A DNA stretch of 5,031 bases from Pseudomonadota bacterium. Its GTDB lineage: Bacteria > Myxococcota_A > Polyangia > Polyangiales > Polyangiaceae. Below the pieces are notes generated by a model. The model was not told where the DNA came from. It ran no database searches and saw only the letters and a list, made by a program, of their open reading frames with translations. This document shows, in pieces, positions 1-5,031 of the stretch; position 1 is the stretch's first letter, and every line of letters starts with the position of its first letter. The position numbers and the translations under genes are program-made. Location: contig JAEYOT010000136.1 in NCBI GenBank assembly GCA_023411445.1, positions 1 to 5,031 of the forward strand, in the 5' to 3' direction.

Positions 1-123
1 GCCCGGCAGCGCACCGCTGCCGCCTGATCCTGATGGGAGCGCGGCGCTGTCCGAGCAGCCGAGCGAAAACAGCGCCACCGCGAAAGTGAGCGCACGAGAG
101 GAGATCCGCAGCGCTACTGGCAC
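1..123 (-). CDS. Lipoprotein N-terminus (partial, cut by left window edge)
   Basis: Forty-one codons are open on the minus strand from a GTG at 121-123 to the window edge. The product starts with a classic lipoprotein signal peptide: Arg6 and Arg10 in the n-region, a hydrophobic core around residues 11-21 (ALTFAVALFSL), and a lipobox L-G-C with the lipidated Cys at residue 23. A Ser/Gly-rich linker (SGSGGSG) follows, a style common in myxobacterial surface lipoproteins. A weak AAGGG lies 4 bases before the GTG, and GGAG lies further upstream. The start overlaps the natural end of the eda reading frame (TAG at 114-116) by about 10 bases, so the two may be translationally coupled. No functional domain is inside the window, so the role is unknown beyond export and membrane anchoring. 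The signal peptide is seen directly; the exact start is inferred. Confidence 0.6.
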   Translation of the reverse strand, partial: MPVALRISSRALTFAVALFSLGCSDSAALPSGSGGSGALPG

Positions 124-278
124 CGGACCCTTGGCTCCGAGGAGGCGAGCTGATCTGCTTCGAGCGATACGGAGGCGACCGCTTGCTTCACCCGTGCCTC
201 GATCTCATCGAGCTTGCGCTGAGCGACCAGGTCGGCAGGCGCCATCCACGAGCCACCGCACGCCGCCACGATCGGCAG
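114..278 (-). pseudogene. eda: In-frame C-terminal remainder of the KDPG aldolase, beyond a premature TAG
   Basis: These 54 codons plus a TAG stop (114-116) follow the amber codon at 279-281 in the same frame, with no insertion or deletion. They begin LPIVAACGGSWMAPADL and continue through an amphipathic helix (KLDEIEARVKQAVA). This is the expected last strand and helix of a KDPG aldolase. If the TAG is counted as residue 174, the Ser of the GGSW phosphate-binding motif is residue 184, which matches my recollection of E. coli Eda numbering. No convincing start codon and ribosome binding site precede the segment, so it is unlikely to be made separately. The final 15 or so residues (LASSEPRVRCQ) look like a non-conserved tail that runs into the start of the next gene. 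Read through the TAG, the full product would be 228 residues, close to the normal size of about 210. Confidence 0.8.
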
Positions 279-281
279 CTA
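279..281 (-). other. Premature in-frame TAG inside eda
   Basis: The plus strand reads cta at 279-281, which is TAG on the coding strand, between ...AEYL and LPIVAACGGSW. Homologues normally have a small or polar residue here (E. coli has Ala in YLALK). One base change would restore a sense codon such as TCG (Ser), AAG (Lys), CAG (Gln) or GAG (Glu). The frame is intact on both sides, so this is a point nonsense change, a base-call error or a readthrough site, not a frameshift. Confidence 0.85.
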
Positions 282-800
282 GAGGTACTCCGCGAGGTTC
301 TGAGCGTTGACGCCGCCGGTCGGCATGAAGTCAAACTGGCTGTACACGTCCGCGAGCGCCTTGAGCGTCTTCACGCCACCGTAGGCCTCGGCCGGAAAGA
401 ACTTGAGGCAGCTGAGGCCGTAGTTGCGCGCCGCCTCGATTTCGGTCGGCGTGCACACGCCGGGCAAGACCGCGATCGCATGCTTCAAGCAGTGCTCGAC
501 CACGCGCACGTTGAGCCCCGGGCTCACGATCGCCTGCGCGCCAGCGTCCACCGCTTGCTTGACCTGCTCGGGCGTGGTGACGGTGCCGGCGAGCAAGGTC
601 AGCGCGCCCGAGTTGGCGGCCGCGATCTTGCTCATGGCCGGGAGGGCTGCCTCGGTGCGCAGCGTGATCTCGATGACGGGCAGGCCGCCGGCGACCAGCG
701 CGTTTGCCAGCGGCACGGCGCTGTCAGCGTCCTGCATGGCGATCACCGGGACCAGGCGATGCCGGCGGAGCGTTGCTACGATGGGTGCGGAAGGAGCCAA
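279..800 (-). CDS. eda: KDPG/KHG aldolase (2-dehydro-3-deoxy-phosphogluconate aldolase), truncated by an in-frame stop
   Basis: This class I Schiff-base aldolase family splits 2-keto-3-deoxy-6-phosphogluconate into pyruvate and glyceraldehyde 3-phosphate, the last step of the Entner-Doudoroff pathway. Many members also act on 4-hydroxy-2-oxoglutarate. The 173-residue product shows the (beta/alpha)8-barrel signatures in order: LVPVIAM (16-22), the catalytic Glu44 and Arg48 in IEITLRT, GTVT at 72-75, SPG at 93-95, LPGVCTPTE (112-120), the Schiff-base Lys133 in CLKFFPAE, and PTGG at 160-163. It stops at a TAG just after AEYL, before the GGSW phosphate-binding motif, which is still encoded in frame downstream (114-278). 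The protein as written lacks the last strand and helix and is probably inactive unless the TAG is a sequencing error or is read through. The start is TTG at 798-800. It is the only start codon between the upstream in-frame stop (849-851) and the first conserved residues, and it has no visible Shine-Dalgarno site. The gene diverges from the lactonase gene. Family assignment is very secure; functionality is doubtful. Confidence 0.9.
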   Translation of the reverse strand: MAPSAPIVATLRRHRLVPVIAMQDADSAVPLANALVAGGLPVIEITLRTEAALPAMSKIAAANSGALTLLAGTVTTPEQVKQAVDAGAQAIVSPGLNVRVVEHCLKHAIAVLPGVCTPTEIEAARNYGLSCLKFFPAEAYGGVKTLKALADVYSQFDFMPTGGVNAQNLAEYL

Positions 801-841
801 GGGGGGTGTGCCGATGCTACTGCGCTGGGGGTGACAGGGTC

Positions 842-991
842 CAGGCGTCTACCTCCGCTCCCGGCACCTTGACCTACGGGTTCGATTCGGTTGCCATCGC
901 CACGGAGCACGTGCACGGAAGCAGCCAATGGCACTACGGAGAGCAGCAGGACGTGACCTACACCGGCCTCGGCACCAACTACGTCTGGTAG
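842..991 (+). pseudogene. Possible 3' remnant of an unidentified gene upstream of the lactonase
   Basis: A 49-codon stretch ending at TAG (989-991) has strongly G/C-biased third positions and a balanced, protein-like composition (GTLTYGFDSVAIATEHVHG ... YTGLGTNYVW). This is unlike the Arg/Pro/Ala-rich shadow translations common in such DNA. I do not recognise the family. The frame stays open upstream to an ATG at 704, but that part is antisense to eda and looks like a shadow. The only start within the good stretch is a TTG at 869, without a ribosome binding site. The stop lies 4 bases before the lactonase GTG, typical operon spacing, and the lactonase has no ribosome binding site of its own. 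The simplest reading is the tail of a former operon partner whose 5' part has been lost or replaced by the eda segment. It could also be a short leader ORF or chance. Confidence 0.35.
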
Positions 992-995
992 CACC

Positions 996-1865
996 GTGCT
1001 GATCCGGCAACTCGAAGTCCCGCATTCGCTCCTTGGTGAAGGCCCCGTCTGGTCGGATCGCGACGGCTGCCTTTACTACGTGGACATCCCGTCGTTTCGG
1101 CTGAACGCCTACTGGCCGTCGAGCAAGCGGCATCAAGCCTGGCAGCTCGGCACGTACGTCAGCGCGCTAGCGGAGTGCAAGAGCGGCGGGCTGATCCTGG
1201 CCTACCACGACCGCGTCGTGCGCTTCGATCCGCAGCGGGGCCTCGACTCGATCGAAACCCTGGTGGTGCTCGAGCAGGACCGACCTCTCAACCGGCTGAA
1301 CGACGGCAAGGCCGATCCGTACGGGCGCTTCTGGGTGGGCTCGATGCACGTGGACGAAGGCGGTCCGCACGGCCGCCTGTGGTGCGTGTCACCGGACGGC
1401 AGCGCCCAAGCCGTGCGCGACGGTATCGTGTGCAGCAACTCAGCGGCGTTCGATCGCGAGCGCGGACGCATGTACTTCGCGGACTCCGCCAGCGGCACGA
1501 TCGAAGTGGCGGACTTCGACGCAGCGCATTCGCTCGGCGCGTGGCGGCCGTTCGCCAAGGCCGGCAAGGGCGCGCCGGACGGCAGCTGCACGGACCGAGC
1601 CGGCTACTTGTGGAACGCGGAATGGGGCGGCCATCGCTTGTGCCGCTACGCTCCGGACGGCTCGCTCGAGCGCGTGCTGGAGCTGCCCGTGAGCCGTCCC
1701 ACCTGCTGCACCTTCGGCGGAGAGCGCCACCGCACCCTGTTCATCACGTCCGCGCAGATCGGCATGAGCGACGATGAGAAGCGCGCAGAGCCCGGCGCCG
1801 GCGCGCTTTTGTGCGTGGAGCTCGAGGACGTGGAGGGCTTGCCCGCGGACGTGTTCAAAGGCTGA
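996..1865 (+). CDS. SMP-30/gluconolactonase/LRE-family sugar lactonase
   Basis: This 289-residue protein has the family's usual length and its six-bladed beta-propeller motifs. Such enzymes use one divalent metal ion to hydrolyse aldonolactones (glucono-, xylono-, arabinono- or galactonolactone) to the free acids in the cytoplasm; no signal peptide is visible. Expected metal ligands are Glu15 in LGEGPVW, Asn148 in CSNSAAFD, and Asp195 in APDGSCTD. The substrate-binding RLNDGKADPYGRFW block is at 100-113 (Arg100, Asn102, Asp103). YYVDIP (27-32), LWNAEWGG (205-212) and TCCTFGG (236-242) match family blocks closely, including counterparts in animal regucalcin. One departure is Ser149 where most members have Gly (SNG). 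The start is GTG at 996; no Shine-Dalgarno is visible, and an open frame ends 4 bases upstream, so coupled translation is possible. The neighbouring aldolase gene supports a role in sugar-acid breakdown. The exact sugar cannot be told from sequence. Confidence 0.92.
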   Translation: MLIRQLEVPHSLLGEGPVWSDRDGCLYYVDIPSFRLNAYWPSSKRHQAWQLGTYVSALAECKSGGLILAYHDRVVRFDPQRGLDSIETLVVLEQDRPLNRLNDGKADPYGRFWVGSMHVDEGGPHGRLWCVSPDGSAQAVRDGIVCSNSAAFDRERGRMYFADSASGTIEVADFDAAHSLGAWRPFAKAGKGAPDGSCTDRAGYLWNAEWGGHRLCRYAPDGSLERVLELPVSRPTCCTFGGERHRTLFITSAQIGMSDDEKRAEPGAGALLCVELEDVEGLPADVFKG

Positions 1866-1879
1866 ACAACCTTGGACAT

Positions 1880-1898
1880 CGCGGCTCCTCTGGCCGCG
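1880..1898. terminator. Small GC hairpin between convergent genes, possible bidirectional terminator
   Basis: Two perfect 6-base arms, CGCGGC at 1880-1885 and GCCGCG at 1893-1898, enclose a 7-base loop. They lie in the 36-base gap between the lactonase stop (TGA, 1863-1865) and the convergent lipoprotein stop (TGA, 1902-1904). The position is right for a shared terminator. There is no T-tract on either side and the stem is short, so an intrinsic terminator is only tentative. Confidence 0.35.
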
Positions 1899-1901
1899 TA
1901 C

Positions 1902-2807
1902 TCAGCGGTCCGTGAACACGAGCTGAACTTGCCGGAGTGCCAAGGCCCCGCCGCTGGAGCCGCCGATGCCTGGGTTGTACGGGACCGGCGCAGGCGACGA
2001 GCGCTTACCGAGGACTCCGTAGGTCCCATCCAGAAAGACTTGGGTGGAAGCGCGCAGCTCCTTGCCGCTGACCAAGGTGCCGGGCGTGCTGCAACCGCCA
2101 GTGCTGGTCGGCATGCAGGGGCCGCAGGGGCCGCTGCTGAGCGAGCAGTCCAGGCTCGTGCCCGCATCGGCTACGAACTCGAAATCGCCCGGAGCTATGG
2201 CGATCGCTTGATGGCAGCTCTCTCCACCGAGGTCGGGCCTCACGCATTCCTTGGGCAGCTTGCGCTCCACGTCGTAGCGCCCTTGATATGTCGTGAGGTG
2301 CTGCTCGCCGGGCTGCAGCGTGAGCGCGCTCTGGTACGCGCAAATTGCAGGGCACCCGACGGGACCTTGATCCATCACCAGCTGGCACGAGGAGCGACAC
2401 TCCCCGGGCGGCGGCAGCAACGTCCCGCGCGCGTCGTAGACGTCGAACAGCGGCGCCACGCCGCAGCTTAGGTCCCGATCACCGATGTGGATGGGTCCAG
2501 ACGTCTTGTTGATGATCACCACTTCGACGAACTGCGGCCCTTCGTCCACAAAACCATCGCAGACCGAGCCAGCGTAGCCCCCCTGTCCGGTACCCGCGCT
2601 GGCAGTGCCACCGCTGGCGGTGCCGGCGCTGGCGGTGCCGGCGGAGCCGCCCTGGGGAGGCTTACCCGCGGTCCCGCTCCCACCCTGGCCGCTCCCAGCC
2701 GCCCCCGAGCCTCCGTCTCCGTCGAGGTCGACGTCGAGGGACTTGCCGCCACAGGCCACGACGACCGTGAGCAGCAGGGCGGTGGACCAAGAACGCAGCT
2801 TCGCCAT
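1902..2807 (-). CDS. Cys-rich lipoprotein with Gly/Ala/Ser/Thr repeat linker, unknown function
   Basis: The 301-residue product begins with a lipoprotein signal peptide: Lys3 and Arg5, a hydrophobic core at 10-17, and lipobox V-V-A-C with Cys19. I chose the ATG at 2805-2807 because it puts the signal peptide at the N-terminus; a TTG at 2892-2894 would add 29 residues in front of it. After the lipobox comes an acidic patch (DVDLDGDGG, 25-33). Next is a low-complexity linker to about residue 80 with [AG]GTAS pentapeptide repeats. The mature domain (about 83-301) has 12 cysteines (83, 115, 137, 141, 152, 156, 188, 198, 221, 228, 231, 239), an even number that fits disulphide bonding outside the cytoplasm. 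Segments such as FVEVVIIN (93-100) and PLFDVYDARG (119-128) look like beta-sandwich strands. No catalytic motif is recognised. It is convergent with the lactonase and divergent from the large lipoprotein at 3019. Export and anchoring are well supported; function is unknown. Confidence 0.85.
   Translation of the reverse strand: MAKLRSWSTALLLTVVVACGGKSLDVDLDGDGGSGAAGSGQGGSGTAGKPPQGGSAGTASAGTASGGTASAGTGQGGYAGSVCDGFVDEGPQFVEVVIINKTSGPIHIGDRDLSCGVAPLFDVYDARGTLLPPPGECRSSCQLVMDQGPVGCPAICAYQSALTLQPGEQHLTTYQGRYDVERKLPKECVRPDLGGESCHQAIAIAPGDFEFVADAGTSLDCSLSSGPCGPCMPTSTGGCSTPGTLVSGKELRASTQVFLDGTYGVLGKRSSPAPVPYNPGIGGSSGGALALRQVQLVFTDR
2598..2642 (-). repeat. 15-bp tandem repeat (three copies) coding the lipoprotein linker
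   Basis: Three adjacent 15-base units, at 2598-2612, 2613-2627 and 2628-2642, follow the pattern GCTGGCRGTGCCRSC. The last two are identical and the first differs at a few bases. On the coding strand they encode the [AG]GTAS pentapeptides of the linker. The unit is a multiple of three, so copy-number change would lengthen or shorten the linker without breaking the frame. Confidence 0.75.
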
Positions 2808-3018
2808 GCCCGCACCGGGAGCAAGAGCTGCGCCTACCGGGAGGCCGTGCGAACGCCGGCAAACCGCGGGTTTCGCCGCCACTGGGCCGAGCAAGTGGCA
2901 CAGCTCGCGCCAGACCGCGACAATCGCGTCAGCTTTCGGGGCCTGGTAAATGCGCCCACCCTAAGAGCCGGGCGAAGCTGCCGACTGGCATGAGGCATGC
3001 TGCTCGCTTCGGTCGATC
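2808..3018. promoter_or_regulatory. Intergenic region between two divergent lipoprotein genes
   Basis: These 211 bases separate the start codons of the minus-strand Cys-rich lipoprotein and the plus-strand large lipoprotein, so both promoters are likely here. No strong -35/-10 pair is evident. The most AT-rich spot, CTGGTAAATG around 2943-2952, is the best place for a plus-strand -10 element, but it is weak. A small inverted repeat, CGCGA/TCGCG (2916-2920 and 2924-2928, 3-base loop), lies near the middle. Neither start codon has a clear Shine-Dalgarno sequence. Apart from its position, nothing proves a regulatory role. Confidence 0.4.
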
Positions 3019-5031
3019 ATGCGTCGCGTTGCCTCCCTTTTCTTGCTGCTGACCGCGCTCACCGGTTGCTCGAGCGGCTCCGGTGGGACCATGGAGCTCA
3101 CCTACCACCCGGCCCGTCCGTGCGACTTCCAGGTGCAGGGAGCGCGCCGCGCCGCGCCGCGCCAAACGCTGCGCATCAACGAGGTGATGACCGGCAACGA
3201 CGGCGCGTGGGTGGACGAGCTGGGCGAGACGGACGACTTCATCGAGCTGCTCAACACCGGAAGCGAGCCAGTGTGGCTGTCGGACTACGCTGTTGGCGAC
3301 AAGCTGGGCAAGGCCATGGCGCTGCCGGAGCTCGAGCTCGGCGCCGGTGAGACGGTGCTGCTGTGGGCCGACGACAGCGAGGAGCAAGGTCCGCTGCACC
3401 TCTCTTTCAAGCTCTCCAACGCAGGCACTCCCGTGCTCTTGTGGGGAAAGACGTGCGAGCTGGTGGATTTGGTGGAGGTGCCGGCGTTGCCACGCTCGGA
3501 GAGCTACGCGCGCCTGCCGGACGGACACGGCGACTTCGAGGTGTGCCGCTACGCCACCCCGGAGCGCCTGAACGGCGATCGCTGCGAACTGCCTCCGCCC
3601 GCCAACTTGGGAGACGACGTGCTCTTCGCGCCGTACGAGTGGGAGACGCCGTTTCCGCCCGTCCAGGGACCGCTCGTCTTGACCGAGCTGGCGCTACGGC
3701 CCGCGGCGTTCGTGGAGGTGCTGATCCAGGGCGACGCCGAGGTGACCCTCAACGACTTCAGCCTACGCCTGGCCGCTCTCGAGCCGGGCAACGCCTGGCC
3801 GGACGCGAGCGCCGGGCTCGAGCTCGCCTGGCCCCAGGAGCGGGAGACGCTCGCACCAGGTGAGCGCGTGCAGGTGCCGGTCGCCAGCGCTGACACCGCC
3901 GTGCTCGAAGCGAACGAGGACTTCGAGGGTGTCGTCAGCATCTTCGCAGCCGACGAAGAGACACCGAGCGATCGCCTGGACTTCGTTGCTTGGCCCGAGG
4001 GCGCGGCGCTGGTGCGAGCACCGGACAGCGCCCCGCGCTTCTGCGCCGAGCCGACACCCGCGGACGAGGACGCCTGCGACGAGCTGGACGAGCGCGAGCT
4101 GCCGCACGGCCGCGCTCACCACCTGGCGACGAGCGGTGATTTCGCCAAGTTGGCCGAGGGCGGCACCGGCGTCGGCGAAGCTGGCGTCAAGTTCGTCGTC
4201 GACATGGCAGCGGGCGACGTCGTGCACTTGCTGGGCAACCGCGAGTGGGCGCTGCACTACAGCTGGGTCCGCGAAGTCATTCAGCGGCTGCCCCGGCTGG
4301 ATCGCTGCGATCCGGTGCAGGCACGCGAGTTCAACGAAGGTTGGTCGCTGTTCAGCCAGGATGAGTACTTCCGCGTCGAAGGGCGACGCTTCTTGCTCGG
4401 CACGTTGGTGGAGCACACGAACGGCAGCAAGACGGTGGAGTTCACGCCCGGCGACGTGATCACGGGCGCGCAGATGCGCCGCGCCTTCTTCAGCGTCGTC
4501 AGCTCCGTTCCGAACCCGCGAGAGTGGGCTATCCGACCGACCGAGAGCCGCCAGATCCACGAGCTGCGAAAGGTGGAGGGCACGGTGCCGGTGGTGGGGC
4601 CCAATACGCCGTTCAAGGGCCTCACCTACCAGCCGTTGAACCCAGCCGTGGGCTTCGGGACGTTGGTGTTCGTGCCGGCGCACGAGCTGGAGACCGCGGA
4701 GCTCGGACCCAACGTGATCGTGGTGACGGACGACGTACCGAACGAGACCGCGTTCATGGGCGGGCTGATCACCGAAGCTTTCCAGACGCCCTTGGCGCAC
4801 GTGAACGTGCTGGCGCGCGGCCGGGGCACGCCCAACATGGCGCTGCGCGGCGCGCGCGAGGACGAGCGCGTGAAGGAGCTCATGGGCAAGCTGGTGCGGC
4901 TCGAGGTGCGCGCCACGGATTTCTCACTGCGCGAAGCCAGCGCCGCGGAGGCGGACGAGTACTGGCGCGAGCGCGCTCCGACCGGGCCAAAGCTCGAGCC
5001 CGTGGCCGACCTCACCGTCACGGGCGTGCAG
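3019..5031 (+). CDS. Large lipoprotein with lamin-tail domain(s) and PEP-synthase-like phosphohistidine swivel domain (partial, runs off right edge)
   Basis: An uninterrupted frame of 671 codons runs from ATG 3019 to the window end. Residues 1-17 form a lipoprotein signal peptide (Arg2-Arg3, hydrophobic 4-14, lipobox L-T-G-C, Cys17), which supports this start although no clear ribosome binding site precedes it. Residues about 51-185 resemble a lamin-tail domain: INEVM at 53-57, GETDDFIELLNTG, VWLSDYAVGD, LGAGETVLLW, then SYARLPDGHGDFEV. Residues about 219-330 repeat this layout weakly (LVLTELALRPAAFVEV, LNDFSLRL, LAPGERVQV, DRLDFVAWPEG), suggesting a second degenerate copy. A middle region from about 385 (VKFVVDMAAGDVVHLL) leads to GGLITEAFQTPLAHVNVLA at 581-599, followed by GTPNMAL. 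This resembles the swivel domain of PEP synthase/pyruvate phosphate dikinase, with His594 at the phosphohistidine position. In that family an ATP-grasp pyruvate/PEP-binding domain would be the partner; I expect it beyond the edge but cannot see it. The enzymatic role is unproven. Confidence 0.88.
   Translation, partial: MRRVASLFLLLTALTGCSSGSGGTMELTYHPARPCDFQVQGARRAAPRQTLRINEVMTGNDGAWVDELGETDDFIELLNTGSEPVWLSDYAVGDKLGKAMALPELELGAGETVLLWADDSEEQGPLHLSFKLSNAGTPVLLWGKTCELVDLVEVPALPRSESYARLPDGHGDFEVCRYATPERLNGDRCELPPPANLGDDVLFAPYEWETPFPPVQGPLVLTELALRPAAFVEVLIQGDAEVTLNDFSLRLAALEPGNAWPDASAGLELAWPQERETLAPGERVQVPVASADTAVLEANEDFEGVVSIFAADEETPSDRLDFVAWPEGAALVRAPDSAPRFCAEPTPADEDACDELDERELPHGRAHHLATSGDFAKLAEGGTGVGEAGVKFVVDMAAGDVVHLLGNREWALHYSWVREVIQRLPRLDRCDPVQAREFNEGWSLFSQDEYFRVEGRRFLLGTLVEHTNGSKTVEFTPGDVITGAQMRRAFFSVVSSVPNPREWAIRPTESRQIHELRKVEGTVPVVGPNTPFKGLTYQPLNPAVGFGTLVFVPAHELETAELGPNVIVVTDDVPNETAFMGGLITEAFQTPLAHVNVLARGRGTPNMALRGAREDERVKELMGKLVRLEVRATDFSLREASAAEADEYWRERAPTGPKLEPVADLTVTGVQ
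3144..3163 (+). repeat. Pentanucleotide GCGCC x4 simple repeat near the 5' end of the large lipoprotein gene
   Basis: Four perfect GCGCC units lie inside the coding region, at residues about 42-49, between the lipobox and the lamin-tail domain. They encode an Arg/Ala/Pro stretch. The unit is not a multiple of three, so gain or loss of one copy would shift the frame. Confidence 0.6.

Noticed and set aside
279..281. Amber codon recoded as pyrrolysine or another amino acid
   Set aside because: Only this one TAG interrupts a conserved frame, and the same frame ends at another TAG. No suppressor tRNA gene or conserved recoding structure is seen, so a mutation or base-call error is simpler.
183..872. 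Plus-strand open frame of 229 codons opposite eda
   Set aside because: The minus strand encodes a clear KDPG aldolase; the plus translation is Arg/Ala/Gly-rich with no recognisable features.
907..914. Perfect 8-base palindrome GCACGTGC in the divergent gap, a possible operator
   Set aside because: It is a single short site that also falls on the codons GAG CAC GTG CAC of the coding-like tail, and such palindromes are common in GC-rich DNA. No second copy was seen nearby.
776..994. Minus-strand 72-codon frame across the eda/lactonase gap
   Set aside because: It overlaps the eda start in another frame. Its composition is best explained as the antisense of the coding-like tail at 842-991, and it shows no motif.
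1872..2471. Plus-strand open frame of 199 codons opposite the Cys-rich lipoprotein
   Set aside because: It is an Ala/Arg-rich shadow; the minus frame has a lipobox and an even set of cysteines.
3763..4800. Long open frame of 345 codons on the minus strand
   Set aside because: It is antisense to the large lipoprotein gene, whose plus frame has a signal peptide and recognisable domains. The translation is His/Arg/Leu/Ala-rich with no motif, typical of shadow frames in GC-rich DNA.
1..5031. CRISPR array, tRNA, rRNA, insertion sequence or phage module
   Set aside because: I saw no regularly spaced direct repeats, tRNA-like cloverleaf, rRNA signature, transposase motif or terminal inverted repeats.

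Overview
The window is very GC-rich, with G/C-biased third codon positions, GTG/TTG starts and weak Shine-Dalgarno sites. Three lipoprotein genes lie within 5 kb, two of them with Gly/Ser/Ala-rich linkers right after the lipobox. This combination suggests a large-genome myxobacterium (Myxococcota, Polyangiales-like). That is an inference from style; no rRNA or marker gene is present.

Layout. (1) Positions 1-800, minus strand: the N-terminus of a lipoprotein runs off the left edge (1-123). Upstream of it is an eda-type KDPG/KHG aldolase gene (start 800) interrupted by an in-frame TAG at 279-281. The missing C-terminal part, including the GGSW phosphate-binding motif, continues in the same frame to a TAG at 114-116 and overlaps the lipoprotein start by about 10 bases. 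(2) Positions 801-995: the gap between the divergent eda and lactonase genes. It holds a 49-codon stretch on the plus strand (842-991) that looks like the 3' end of a real gene, ending 4 bases before the lactonase start. (3) Positions 996-1865, plus strand: an intact SMP-30/gluconolactonase-family sugar lactonase. (4) Positions 1902-2807, minus strand: a Cys-rich lipoprotein of unknown function with a pentapeptide-repeat linker, convergent with the lactonase; a small hairpin lies between the two stops. (5) Positions 2808-3018: the gap between two divergent lipoprotein genes. (6) Positions 3019-5031, plus strand: a large lipoprotein running off the right edge. It has a lamin-tail-like domain, probably a second degenerate one, and a C-terminal segment resembling the phosphohistidine swivel domain of PEP synthase/pyruvate phosphate dikinase.

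How the genes may work together. The aldolase and lactonase both belong to sugar-acid catabolism (Entner-Doudoroff or a related aldonate route). The lactonase would open an aldonolactone, and the aldolase would cleave the phosphorylated 2-keto-3-deoxy acid made later in the pathway. The nonsense codon and the orphan gene tail suggest that this locus has been rearranged and may be decaying. The divergent pair of surface lipoproteins at 1902-5031 is separate from sugar metabolism. The phosphotransfer-type domain on a predicted exported lipoprotein is the most unusual feature here.
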